Positions 16,632 to 24,521 of a stretch of DNA of 64,000 nucleotides are shown in pieces. The position numbers and the translations under genes were made by a program. Source of the stretch: Sphaerisporangium rufum (lineage in GTDB: Bacteria; Actinomycetota; Actinomycetes; Streptosporangiales; Streptosporangiaceae); contig NZ_BOOU01000012.1 in assembly GCF_016863395.1 (NCBI RefSeq), positions 62,001-126,000 on the forward strand, read 5' to 3'. A model generated the notes under the pieces. It had not been told where the DNA came from and ran no database searches. It saw only the letters and a program-made list of their open reading frames with translations. The stretch's first letter is position 1; every line of letters begins with the position of its first letter.

Positions 16632-18071
16632 TCAGGCGGAGGCGGTCACCGGGGTCTCCGCCGGCCCGCCGGCCGGCGGGACCGCCCGGCGGCGCAGGCC
16701 GAAGGCCGTCACGATCGCACCGGCGGCCACGGCGGCCACCGGCACCACCAGCGCGGCCCGGATCGCCGCCAGCCGCGCATCCGGCGCGGTCGCGGCACCG
16801 AGGGCCGCCACGTTGACCGCGGTCACCGCCGACAGGCCGATGGCCGTCCCGAACTGCAGCGCGGTGTAGAACAGGCCGCCGGCCAGACCCTGCTCCTCCT
16901 CGGCGATGCCTTCCACCGCGACCATCGTCAGCGGCCCGTAGGCCAGGGTGAAGGCCACCCCGAGCAGCACCATGGTGGGCAGCATCGCGGCGTAGGTCCA
17001 GTCCGCGGTGACCGGCAGGAACAGGGCGTAGGCGACGGCCGCGGCCACCATGCCGCCGAACAGCACCCGCACCGCGCCGAAGCGGTTCACCAGCCGGGGG
17101 GTCAGCGTGGGGGCCAGCACGGTGTCGATGGCCACCACCAGCATGGCCAGCCCGGTCTGCAGCGGGGTCCAGCCGCGCAGCTCCTGCAGGTAGAGGGTGA
17201 GGGCGAACTGGAAGCCGGCGAAGGCGCCCAGGAACAGCAGCGCGCCGATGTTCGCGCGGACCAGCGGCCCGGACCGCAGGATGCCCAGCCGCACCAGCGG
17301 CGCCGCCGCCCGCCGCTCGATCGCCACGAAGGCGCCCAGCAGGACGAGCCCGGCGGCCAGCACGGCCGCGGTGCCGGCCAGGCCGTCGCCCGCGTCCTCC
17401 AGCCGCACCAGCCCGTACACCAGCAGCGTCATCGCGCCGGTGATGGTGAGGGCACCGGCCAGGTCGAAGTTCCGGACCGGGACGCGGTCCGGTCCGGAGT
17501 CGCGGACCAGCGGGATCGCCGCGGCCAGCAGCAGTGCGGCCAGCAGGACCGGGGCGAAGAATACCCACCGCCAGCCGAACGCGGTCAGCAGGCCGCCGGC
17601 CACCAGGCCGAGCGAGAAGCCGCCGGCCGCGATGCCGGCGTACAGCGCGAGCGCCTTGGTGCGCAGCGGCCCGTCCGGGAAGTCGCCGGTGATGAGCGCG
17701 AGCCCGGCCGGGGCCATGAACGCGGCGGCCACCCCGGTGACGAACCGGGCGAGCAGCAGCATCCAACCCTCGGTGGCGATGCCGCCGAGACCGGAGAACA
17801 CCAGGAAGACGGTCAGCCAGGTCAGGAACATCCGCCGGCGGCCGAGCAGGTCCGCCGCGCGGCCGCCCAGCAGCATGAAGCCGCCGTACCCGAGCACATA
17901 GGCGCTGACGACACCGCTCAGCGTCCCGGTGGACAGCCCGAGCTCGGCCCGGATCGACGGCAGCGCGACGTTCACCATCGCGACGTCGACGCCTTCCAGG
18001 AAGATGGCGCCGCACAGCACGAACAGCACGCCCCGCGCGCGGCCGTCCATCCGGACGGTCGATGACGACAT
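16632..18071 (-). CDS. MFS drug/solute exporter, DHA2-like
   Basis: 479 residues, ATG with AGGGGGA upstream. About fourteen hydrophobic segments are visible. The first-loop signature GGRAADLLGRRRMFLTWLTVFLVFS and the motif C-like stretch between helices 5 and 6 (GIAAGGFSLGLVAGGLLTAFGWRWVFF) place it among proton-coupled drug exporters of the DHA2 group. It sits in the cytoplasmic membrane. It is divergent from an HxlR-type regulator with 111 bases between them, which implies substrate-induced expression controlled by that regulator. It ends 32 bases from the convergent molybdenum hydroxylase. The substrate is not predictable. Confidence 0.92.
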   Translation of the reverse strand: MSSSTVRMDGRARGVLFVLCGAIFLEGVDVAMVNVALPSIRAELGLSTGTLSGVVSAYVLGYGGFMLLGGRAADLLGRRRMFLTWLTVFLVFSGLGGIATEGWMLLLARFVTGVAAAFMAPAGLALITGDFPDGPLRTKALALYAGIAAGGFSLGLVAGGLLTAFGWRWVFFAPVLLAALLLAAAIPLVRDSGPDRVPVRNFDLAGALTITGAMTLLVYGLVRLEDAGDGLAGTAAVLAAGLVLLGAFVAIERRAAAPLVRLGILRSGPLVRANIGALLFLGAFAGFQFALTLYLQELRGWTPLQTGLAMLVVAIDTVLAPTLTPRLVNRFGAVRVLFGGMVAAAVAYALFLPVTADWTYAAMLPTMVLLGVAFTLAYGPLTMVAVEGIAEEEQGLAGGLFYTALQFGTAIGLSAVTAVNVAALGAATAPDARLAAIRAALVVPVAAVAAGAIVTAFGLRRRAVPPAGGPAETPVTASA

Positions 18072-18133
18072 GAATGATCCCCCTACGAGCGGCGAGGCGC
18101 CCGGCCCGTTCCTCGCCGGTTATCGATGGTGTG

Positions 18134-18156
18134 GCCGGTTCCTTCTTGTTACCGGC
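18134..18156. promoter_or_regulatory. Inverted repeat between the MFS exporter and hxlR-type genes
   Basis: GCCGGT (18134-18139), 11 bases, then ACCGGC (18151-18156). It overlaps the putative -35 box of the regulator and is a candidate operator for both divergent genes. Confidence 0.4.
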
Positions 18157-18174
18157 AGCATCCTGCGACATCAT
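18146..18174 (+). promoter_or_regulatory. Putative promoter of the HxlR-type regulator
   Basis: TTGTTA (18146-18151), a 17-bp spacer and CATCAT (18169-18174), nine bases before the ATG. Confidence 0.4.
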
Positions 18175-18182
18175 GAGTTCGC

Positions 18183-18812
18183 ATGGAAGACGGCACTTCA
18201 CAGTCACCCGGGCACTGCGCGGATACCGGCTACGACTACGACGTGTTCCAGTGGGACACCCGGGAGGACTGCGAGGTCCGGCAGATCCTCGACCGGATCG
18301 CCGACAAGTGGTCGCTGCTCGTCATCGCGCTGCTGGAGCAGCGCCGGCTGCGCTTCACCGAGCTGCGGCGGGCGATCGACGGCGTGAGCCAGCGCATGCT
18401 CACCCGCACCCTGCGGCACCTGGAGCGGGACGGCCTGGTCACCCGGACCGTGTACCCGACCGTCCCGCCCCGGGTCGAGTACGCGCTGACCCCGCTCGGC
18501 GCCACCCTGCACACGACCATCCAGGCGCTGGTCGGCTGGACCGAGGAGCACCAGCAGGAGATCGCCGCCGCGCGCGCCGCCTACGACGCGCGCGAGCGGG
18601 CCGAACAGGCCGAGCAGGCCGAGCGGGACGGCACGGCCGACGCGCGGAACGTGGCGGGCGGTACGGCCGCTGCGCGGGGCGGCTCCGGCGACGCGCGGGA
18701 CGCGAAGGGCGGTACGGCCGGCGCGGGGCACGTGCGGGGTGACGCGCGGGACGCGCCGGTCAGTGGCGGCGGGCGCGCCGTCCCCGCCGGTCGGCGCGCC
18801 GGGCCAGCGTGA
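18183..18812 (+). CDS. HxlR-family transcriptional regulator with repetitive C-terminal tail
   Basis: 209 residues. Residues 30-125 are an HxlR winged helix: CEVRQILDRIADKWSLLVIALLEQRRLRFTELRRAIDGVSQRMLTRTLRHLERDGLVTRTVYPTVPPRVEYALTPLG. The conserved DKWS and RMLTRTLRxLExDGL motifs are all present. After a helix (WTEEHQQEIAAARAAYDA) comes an unusual 65-residue tail of Gly/Ala/Arg/Asp repeats (GTADARNVAGGTAAARGGSGDARDAKGGT-like) that is probably disordered. Its DNA overlaps the 3' end of the convergent LPMO gene by 53 bases. It is divergent from the MFS exporter, which it probably regulates. The tail may be a recent readthrough extension of a usual 140-residue protein. Confidence 0.9.
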   Translation: MEDGTSQSPGHCADTGYDYDVFQWDTREDCEVRQILDRIADKWSLLVIALLEQRRLRFTELRRAIDGVSQRMLTRTLRHLERDGLVTRTVYPTVPPRVEYALTPLGATLHTTIQALVGWTEEHQQEIAAARAAYDARERAEQAEQAERDGTADARNVAGGTAAARGGSGDARDAKGGTAGAGHVRGDARDAPVSGGGRAVPAGRRAGPA

Positions 18813-19869
18813 CCAGCACCCCGGCACCCGCCAGCAGTACGGCGCCGCCGATCAGCAGCGGCGCGGCCGTCCCGCCCGCCCCGGCGGTCCGGCCGGCGAC
18901 GGCCGTCGCGCCGAGCGGGGCGCCCGGCGCCGGGCCCGTATCGTCCCCCGCGGTGCCCTTCCCCGGCGTGCCGTCATCGGATGAGCCGGTGTCGGGCGTG
19001 CCTTTCCCCGGCGTGCCGGTGCCGGAGGAGCCGGAATCGGGCGTGCCCTTCCCTGGCGTGCCGGTCGCGGCCGGACGGTCGCCGGGCGCGGCGCGGGCCG
19101 CGGTGAAGACCACATCGGAGCACGAGTAGTAGGTGTCCGGGGTGTCGGAGTTCTGCCAAACCGTATAGATCACCTGGCGGCCGGTCCGGCCGGCCGGCAG
19201 CCGGCCGGACATCCGGTAGGCCCCGCCGGCCAGCGGCGGGTCGGTGACGGTGAGGAACGGCCGTGGCTCCAGCGCCGCCCACGTCAGCGGCCGGTCCGCC
19301 GGCCATCCGGACCGGGTGAGGTACATGCGGAAGGTGCCCTTGTGCGGGATGGTGGCGCGGTACCGGAACGCGAAGCGGGCGCCGGCCCGCAGCTCGGTCG
19401 CCGGCCAGTCGTCCCGGGCCAGGTCCAGGCCGCGGAACCGGGCCAGGCCCGCGCTGCACAGCCGCCCGTCCGGGATGCGCCGCCGGTCACGGCCGGCCAC
19501 ACCCGGCACGCGCAACTCGTCCCAGCCGGCCAGCGCACCCGGCTCGCTGTCCGCGACGGCCGCCCGGCAGGCGCGGGACCGAGCCGCCGCACCGCCTTGC
19601 GGGCCGCAGGCCGCCGCCCGGCTCACCGGGCTGGTCAGCGCACCGTGCGCGGCGGCCGCGGCGGGCCGCGCGGCCGCTGTGGCGGGCATGGCGACGGGCC
19701 TGGCGGCGGACCAGGTCGCGCCCCAGGCGGCCGGCGGTGTCCCTGCCGCCGACGCGGCCAGTGACCCGGTCGCCGACGCGGCCAGTGACCCGGCCGCCGG
19801 GGTGGCCAGTGCCGTGGCCAGTGACGCTGCCAGGACGGCGGCGACCGTCCCGGCACGGAGCGGCTTCAC
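18760..19869 (-). CDS. Membrane-anchored AA10 lytic polysaccharide monooxygenase
   Basis: 369 residues from the GTG at 19867-19869, with GGAGG eight bases upstream. A 74-residue Ala-rich leader ends in AAAAA directly before His75 (HGALTSPVSRAAACG). That is the N-terminal histidine of the copper histidine brace once cleaved. The second brace histidine is His176 (ATIPHKGTFRMYLTR). Cysteines at 88, 101, 138 and 250 and the C-terminal YYSCSDVVF, with Phe255 as axial residue, complete the AA10 fold. After about 262 come Thr/Pro/Gly/Ser linker repeats (TPGKGTPDSGSS-like). A membrane helix follows (PLLIGGAVLLAGAGVLVTLA) with an Arg-rich cytoplasmic tail, and there is no LPxTG. It should oxidatively cleave chitin or cellulose at the cell surface. 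The leader is two to three times the usual length because of small internal duplications. Confidence 0.85.
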   Translation of the reverse strand: MKPLRAGTVAAVLAASLATALATPAAGSLAASATGSLAASAAGTPPAAWGATWSAARPVAMPATAAARPAAAAAHGALTSPVSRAAACGPQGGAAARSRACRAAVADSEPGALAGWDELRVPGVAGRDRRRIPDGRLCSAGLARFRGLDLARDDWPATELRAGARFAFRYRATIPHKGTFRMYLTRSGWPADRPLTWAALEPRPFLTVTDPPLAGGAYRMSGRLPAGRTGRQVIYTVWQNSDTPDTYYSCSDVVFTAARAAPGDRPAATGTPGKGTPDSGSSGTGTPGKGTPDTGSSDDGTPGKGTAGDDTGPAPGAPLGATAVAGRTAGAGGTAAPLLIGGAVLLAGAGVLVTLARRADRRGRRARRH

Positions 19870-19955
19870 CTGGCGGACCTCCTCGGCGTGCGGCGCGGGC
19901 CGGGCCGGCTCCGCACCAGGCGTGCTCTGCCGAGGTACGCATCCGCTCCCGGCCC

Positions 19956-20170
19956 GGTTCACTCTTCTGAGGCACGCCTCCGCCCCGGCCTGGTTCACCG
20001 GCCGGGTCCGCCTCCGCCCCGGCCTGGTTCACCGGCCGGGTCCGCCTCCGCCCCGGCCTGGTTCACCGGCCGGGGTCCGCGTCCGTTCCAGGCCTGGTTC
20101 ACCGGCCGGGGTCCGCGTCCGCTCCCGGCCTGTTCACCCGCCGCGGTCCGCGCCCGTCCCGGCCCGGTCG
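19956..20170. repeat. 34-36 bp tandem repeat array in intergenic DNA
   Basis: GGTTCACC or a close variant starts at 19956, 19992, 20026, 20060, 20096 and (with one base lost) about 20131, so the period is 36, 34, 34, 36 and 35. The two units at 19992 and 20026 are almost identical. The array fills much of the 460-bp gap (19870-20329) between the LPMO and ABC1 genes. No gene is supported there. The minus strand stays open through it, but only as repeats of VNQAGAEADPAGEPGRGGG type. Confidence 0.8.
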
Positions 20171-20329
20171 ACCCTGCTTCACCGGCGGTCGGCGGCACCG
20201 GCCGCGCGCCGGGGGCGGCACCGGTGGTGACGTTCCGGCCGGGCCGGTTCCGATATCCGGACGAGACCCGCTCACCCCGGGTGTACCGGACATTCGCGAT
20301 AGGGTCGGCGACCGGAAGGAGGCGCGGGC

Positions 20330-22300
20330 ATGCGGGTGCTGGTGGTCCTGTCGATCGCGGGCATCGTGCTGCTGATGGTCCTCGGCTTCGCCGCGGCGGC
20401 CCGGCGGCTGCTCGACCTGCGGTTCGGCACGGTACGGACCCTGCTGGCCGGTGCCCTCGCCTTCGGGCTGGCCGGGCCGATCGCCACCGCGCTGGCCGGC
20501 GCGGTGTCCCGGGACGATCCGACCCTCACCCCGCTGTGGTTCCTCATCCTCGCCGGGGCCTGCGCGCTGCTGGCCGCGATGACCTTCCTCGCCGTGACCG
20601 AGGCCCTGGTGCCCACCGGCTCGGTGCCCGGGCCGATCGAGCTGGTCCGGTCGCTGCGCGGCCGGGTGTCGCGCTCCCGGCGCTATTTCGCGATCGTCCG
20701 GATCCTGGTGCGCCACGGCCTGGGCCCCTACCTGCGGGGCCGGCGGGCCGATCTCGGCGCACCGTCCGGGCGGCGCCGGCTGGCCCGGTCGCTGCGCCTG
20801 GCGCTGGACGACGCCGGCGTCACCTTCGTCAAGCTCGGCCAGCTGCTGTCCACCCGCCCCGACCTGCTGCCGGCCGAGTTCGTCACCGAGCTGGCCCTGC
20901 TGCAGGACCAGGCGGCTCCCGCGCCGTGGGCGGAGGTGGCGCAGGTACTGGCCGCCGAGCTGCCCGGCCCCGTCGACGAGGTGTTCGCCGAGTTCGACCG
21001 CACCCCGCTCGCCGCGGCGTCGGTCGCCCAGGTCTACGCGGCCCGGCTGCACTCCGGCGAGCGGGTGGTGGTGAAGGTGCGCCGGCCCGGCGTCGAGGAC
21101 GTCGTGGAACGCGACCTCGACATCGTCGCCCGGCTGGCCCGCACCCTGCACTCCCGTACCCGCTGGGCGCGGGCCATCGGCGTCCGGGATCTGGCGCGCG
21201 GCTTCGCCGAGGCGCTGCGCGAGGAGCTGGACTTCCGGGTGGAGGCCGCCAACATGGCGGCGGTGGCGGCCGGCCCGGACCGCTCGCCGGTGCGGGTGCC
21301 GGCGCCGTACCCGTCGCTGTGCGGCGGGCGGGTGCTGGTCATGGAACGGCTGGACGGCACCCCGCTCGGCGCCGCCATGACCGGCGGACAGGAGGCCACG
21401 GACGCGGCCGCCGACCGGACCGACCTGGCGCGGGTGCTGTTCGAGGCGCTGCTCCGGCAGATCATGCTGGATGGCGTCTTCCACGCCGACCCGCACCCGG
21501 GCAACATCATGCTGCTCGCCGACGGCCGGCTCGGCCTGCTGGACTTCGGCTCGGTCGGCCGGCTGGACGCCGCGCTGCGCGCCTCGCTGCAGCGGCTGCT
21601 GCTCGCGATGGACCGGGGTGACCCGCTCGGGGTGACCGACGCGCTGCTGGAGGTGGTGCCGCGCCCGGACGTGATCGACGAGCAGCTGCTGGAGCGGGAG
21701 ATCGGCCGATTCATGGCCCGGCACCTGGGCGGCGGCGGGCCGGCGGCCGGCGCGCGCATGTTCACCGCGCTGTTCCGCATCGTCTCCGCGCACGGCCTGT
21801 CGGTGCCGCCCGAGGTGGCCGCGGTCTTCCGTGCCCTGGCCACCGTCGAGGGCACGCTCACCCGGCTCGCCCCGGGATTCGACCTGGTGGCCGAGGCCCG
21901 GGCGTTCGCCGAGCGCCACTTCGCCGCCCGGCGCGACCCGGGGACCGTCCGGCGGCTCGCCGAGGAGGAGCTGGTCGCGCTGCTGCCCATGCTGCGCCGG
22001 CTGCCGCGCCGGGTGGAGCGCATCGTGGGGGCCGCCGAGAGCGGCCGGCTCAGCGTGAACGTGCGGCTGCTGGCCGACGACCGCGACCGCCGCCACCTGA
22101 CCGGCCTGCTGCACCAGGCGCTGCTCACCGTGCTGGCCGCGGCGACCGGGATCATGGCCGTGGTGCTGCTCGGCCACGAGTCCGGGCCGCGGGTCACCGC
22201 CCAGGTGACGCTGTACCAGCTGCTGGCCTACAACCTGCTGGTCGTGGCCTCGGTCCTGGCCCTGCGGGTGCTCGCCGGGATCTTCCGCCGCGACGGCTGA
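20330..22300 (+). CDS. ABC1/UbiB-family atypical kinase, membrane-bound
   Basis: 656 residues; ATG with AAGGAGG upstream. Two or three hydrophobic segments lie in the first 95 residues and two at the C-terminus (HQALLTVLAAATGIMAVVLLG, LLAYNLLVVASVLALRVLAG). Between them is the ABC1 kinase core: FVKLGQLLSTRPDLLP (KxGQ motif), the Ala-rich loop AAASVAQVY, VVVKVRRPGV (lysine), the catalytic GVFHADPHPGNIMLLADGRLGLLDFGSVG, and ELDFRVEAAN. UbiB proteins are ATPases that support quinone biosynthesis or lipid handling at the membrane. Actinobacteria make menaquinone, so the exact role is open. It stands alone, followed by the DUF2243-CtaG operon 137 bases later. Confidence 0.92.
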   Translation: MRVLVVLSIAGIVLLMVLGFAAAARRLLDLRFGTVRTLLAGALAFGLAGPIATALAGAVSRDDPTLTPLWFLILAGACALLAAMTFLAVTEALVPTGSVPGPIELVRSLRGRVSRSRRYFAIVRILVRHGLGPYLRGRRADLGAPSGRRRLARSLRLALDDAGVTFVKLGQLLSTRPDLLPAEFVTELALLQDQAAPAPWAEVAQVLAAELPGPVDEVFAEFDRTPLAAASVAQVYAARLHSGERVVVKVRRPGVEDVVERDLDIVARLARTLHSRTRWARAIGVRDLARGFAEALREELDFRVEAANMAAVAAGPDRSPVRVPAPYPSLCGGRVLVMERLDGTPLGAAMTGGQEATDAAADRTDLARVLFEALLRQIMLDGVFHADPHPGNIMLLADGRLGLLDFGSVGRLDAALRASLQRLLLAMDRGDPLGVTDALLEVVPRPDVIDEQLLEREIGRFMARHLGGGGPAAGARMFTALFRIVSAHGLSVPPEVAAVFRALATVEGTLTRLAPGFDLVAEARAFAERHFAARRDPGTVRRLAEEELVALLPMLRRLPRRVERIVGAAESGRLSVNVRLLADDRDRRHLTGLLHQALLTVLAAATGIMAVVLLGHESGPRVTAQVTLYQLLAYNLLVVASVLALRVLAGIFRRDG

Positions 22301-22437
22301 GCGGGGCGCCGCGCGATCGGCGGCCCGCGGCCGGTTACCGCGCGTGACATCGGGAAGCACCCCCTTGGGGGCCGGTGCGTCCCGGGGACGACCTCCGCCG
22401 GCGTGCCGGCCGGGACGCGCGGGACAGGGAGGACGGT

Positions 22438-23001
22438 ATGGCGGTCACATCGGCCGGTGCGGCGGAGAAGGCCGCGCCGGGCATCGCGCTGCCCGGCGCC
22501 GTGCTCGGCGTCGGGCTCGGCGGATTCGTCGACGGCATCCTGCTGCACCAGGTGTTCCAGTGGCACCACATGCTGAGCAGCACCGACACCGACAACATCG
22601 GAGTGCGGTACTACCCGCCGGGCACGGTCCCCGGCCTGCAGATGAACACGCTGTGGGACGGGCTTTTCCACGTGGTCACCTGGCTGGCCGTGCTGACCGG
22701 CCTCGGCCTGCTGTACTCGCGGGTCGCGCACGCCCGGGGACGGGTGTGGCGGTCCCGGGCGCTGTGGGGCTGGGTCCTGGTCGGCTGGGGGCTGTTCAAC
22801 CTGGCGGAGGGGATCATCGACCACCACCTGCTCGGTATCCACCACGTGCGCGGCGGGCCGTACCAGACGTGGTGGGACCTGGGTTTCCTGGTGCTCGGCG
22901 CGCTGCTGGTCGCCGGCGGGTGGCTGCTGCGGCGCGGGGCCGGCCTGGTGGACGCGCCGGACGCGTCCGGTGCGGCGCCGCCGCGCCGCGGGTCGCTATG
23001 A
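22438..23001 (+). CDS. DUF2243 multi-pass membrane protein
   Basis: 187 residues from the ATG with GGGAGGA four bases upstream. There are about four membrane segments. The family signature is clear: GLGGFVDGILLHQVFQWHHMLS near the N-terminus, LWDGLFHVVTWL, GWGLFNLAEGIIDHHLLGIHHVR and a conserved C-terminal helix. Many His residues lie at membrane boundaries, which suggests metal or haem contact, but no biochemical function is established. Its stop overlaps the start of the CtaG-like gene (ATGA), so the two are one translational unit. The pairing recurs in actinobacteria and suggests a role in oxidase assembly. Confidence 0.88.
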   Translation: MAVTSAGAAEKAAPGIALPGAVLGVGLGGFVDGILLHQVFQWHHMLSSTDTDNIGVRYYPPGTVPGLQMNTLWDGLFHVVTWLAVLTGLGLLYSRVAHARGRVWRSRALWGWVLVGWGLFNLAEGIIDHHLLGIHHVRGGPYQTWWDLGFLVLGALLVAGGWLLRRGAGLVDAPDASGAAPPRRGSL

Positions 23002-23798
23002 CGCACGGGCACGCGAGCGCGGCCGGGGTGCACCTGCTGTCGCCGGTCGCGCTGGGAACGGCGGTCGCGGTCGCCGCCTACCTGTGGGCCGCGATGCTTC
23101 GCCGCCGGGAGCCGCGCGGGTGGAACCCGTGGCGGACGGCGGCGTTCCTGGCCGGCGCCGCGCTGCTGCTGGCCGGCTCGCTGCCGCCGGTGGCGGCCTT
23201 CGCCGGGCAGGACTTCCGCGGGCACATGATCCAGCACCTGCTGCTCGGCATGCTCGGCCCGCTCGGCCTGGTGCTCGGCGCGCCGGTCACCCTGGCGCTG
23301 CGGTCCGCGCCCCGCCCGGCCCGCCGGGTGATCGTCGCGGTGCTGGGCAGCCGGTACGGCCACGTGATGGCGAATCCCTGGTTCGCGCTGGCGCTGAGCA
23401 CCGGCGGCATGCTCGCGCTGTACCTGACCCCGCTGTATCGGGCCGCCACCGCCTCCCCGGCGGTCCACCACCTGCTGCACGTGCACCTGGTGCTGGCCGG
23501 TTGCCTGTTCGCCTGGGTGATCGCCGGGCCGGACCCGGCGCCGCACCGCCCTCCGGTGCCGCGCCGGCTGGTGGTGCTCGGTGTGGCGATCGTCGCGCAC
23601 GCCGGCCTGGCCCAGCTGATGTACGCCGGCCTGCTGGTCGACGTCCCGGCGCCCGCCGCCCAGCTGCGCGGCGGCGCGGAGATCATGTACTACGGCGGGG
23701 ACGTCGCCGAGCTGCTGCTGGCCCTGGCCATGCTGGTCACCTGGCGCCCGGCCCGCCGGCGGCTGGCCGCTCCCGCCGCCGGCCCGGCGGCCGGCTGA
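22998..23798 (+). CDS. ctaG: CtaG/caa3-type cytochrome c oxidase assembly protein
   Basis: 266 residues starting inside the ATGA overlap with the DUF2243 gene. About seven membrane helices are present with the CtaG-family hallmarks: FRGHMIQHLLLGMLGPLGLVLGAPVTLALR, PAVHHLLHVHLVLAGCLFAWVIAGPDP, HAGLAQLMYAG and YYGGDVAELLLALAMLVTW. The histidines in MIQHLLL and HHLLHVH are the probable copper or haem ligands. Members help insert copper into, or assemble, cytochrome c oxidase. This is the short actinobacterial form without the CopD fusion. A long terminator-like hairpin follows at 23844-23874. Confidence 0.88.
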   Translation: MTHGHASAAGVHLLSPVALGTAVAVAAYLWAAMLRRREPRGWNPWRTAAFLAGAALLLAGSLPPVAAFAGQDFRGHMIQHLLLGMLGPLGLVLGAPVTLALRSAPRPARRVIVAVLGSRYGHVMANPWFALALSTGGMLALYLTPLYRAATASPAVHHLLHVHLVLAGCLFAWVIAGPDPAPHRPPVPRRLVVLGVAIVAHAGLAQLMYAGLLVDVPAPAAQLRGGAEIMYYGGDVAELLLALAMLVTWRPARRRLAAPAAGPAAG

Positions 23799-23843
23799 CT
23801 CCCCTCCCCGCCGGCCGCGGGGCGGTGCGGGAGCCGGGCGGCC

Positions 23844-23874
23844 GGCCGGGGCCGGGATCATCCCGGCCCCGGCC
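23844..23874. terminator. Bidirectional terminator hairpin
   Basis: Perfect 13-bp GC stem (GGCCGGGGCCGGG at 23844-23856, loop ATCAT, complement at 23862-23874) between the convergent ctaG-like and I36-like genes. There is no U tract, as is usual in GC-rich actinomycetes. Confidence 0.7.
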
Positions 23875-23954
23875 CGGCGTCCTGGCGGACGCGGACGCTC
23901 GATCCGCCTCGGCCGGTCGTCACGCTCCGGCCGTGGACGTCGTGGTGCTCGGTG

Positions 23955-24452
23955 TCAGCAGCCGCTGCCCCACCGGTGGGCGGAGATGTTGTCGTTCAAG
24001 GACTGGCCCTGGCCCGACCGCCCGTCCCAGGGATAGTAGATGCCCTTCAGGTTGTCGAGATACAGGCCGCGGGGCAGGCAGGTCCGGGTGCCGTCCCAGC
24101 CGCCCGCGTCGTCGGCGTTGTCCCAGTACAGGATGACGTCTTCGTAGGCCCCGGCGTACCCGCGGTTCTCCAGAGAGCTGGCCTCGTTACGCATGCTGTA
24201 GAAGCCCCCGCATCCCTCCCAGTTCGCGTCGTCCACCGCCCATCCACAGTGGAAACCACCTCGCTTGATGTCCATCCAGGCGTAGAAGTAGCCGTCCGCT
24301 GCCAGAGCCGCGGACGCGCCGTCGGCGTCACGTGCGATCGAGGCGTCGGCGCTCGGCGGAGTCGAGGGGTCGGCGTGGGCGGGAACCGGCACGGTCAGCA
24401 GTGCGAGAGCGGCGAGCCCCGCGGCGGTCAGGAGCGATCTGGCCTGCTTCAT
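23955..24452 (-). CDS. Secreted peptidase-inhibitor I36/crystallin-like protein
   Basis: 165 residues with a signal peptide (MKQARSLLTAAGLAALALLTVPVPAHA). The mature part (GYFYAWMDIKRGGFHCGWAVDDANWEGCGGFYSMRNEASSLENRG, then GAYEDVILYWD and GQSLNDNISAHRWGSGC) matches the beta/gamma-crystallin-like I36 (SMI-type) family of secreted actinomycete proteins, with four or five Cys able to form disulfides. The family includes metalloprotease inhibitors, but many members are untested. The protein is exported. It lies 69 bases downstream of another secreted-protein gene in the same direction and may be co-transcribed with it. Confidence 0.82.
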   Translation of the reverse strand: MKQARSLLTAAGLAALALLTVPVPAHADPSTPPSADASIARDADGASAALAADGYFYAWMDIKRGGFHCGWAVDDANWEGCGGFYSMRNEASSLENRGYAGAYEDVILYWDNADDAGGWDGTRTCLPRGLYLDNLKGIYYPWDGRSGQGQSLNDNISAHRWGSGC

Positions 24453-24521
24453 ACGTCCTCTGTCTCTCTGTGCCGGGCCTGTCCCGGCGAGTCGGGTGGG
24501 TGTGTCGGGTCGTGTGACCGG

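Noticed and set aside
14164-18207. Minus-strand frame of 1347 codons across the molybdenum hydroxylase and MFS genes
   Set aside because: Antisense to a gene with intact catalytic motifs and out of frame with the MFS gene; no recognisable domain.
19870-20329. Possible minus-strand gene or CRISPR-like array in the tandem repeats
   Set aside because: There are no unique spacers between direct repeats, the units abut, and no cas genes are present. The open frame only repeats one low-complexity peptide.
23844-23874. Long GC hairpin considered as an attachment site or repeat element
   Set aside because: Position between two convergent stop codons, and the same design at 30566, 33003, 38091, 43986, 59204 and 60226, fit terminators better.
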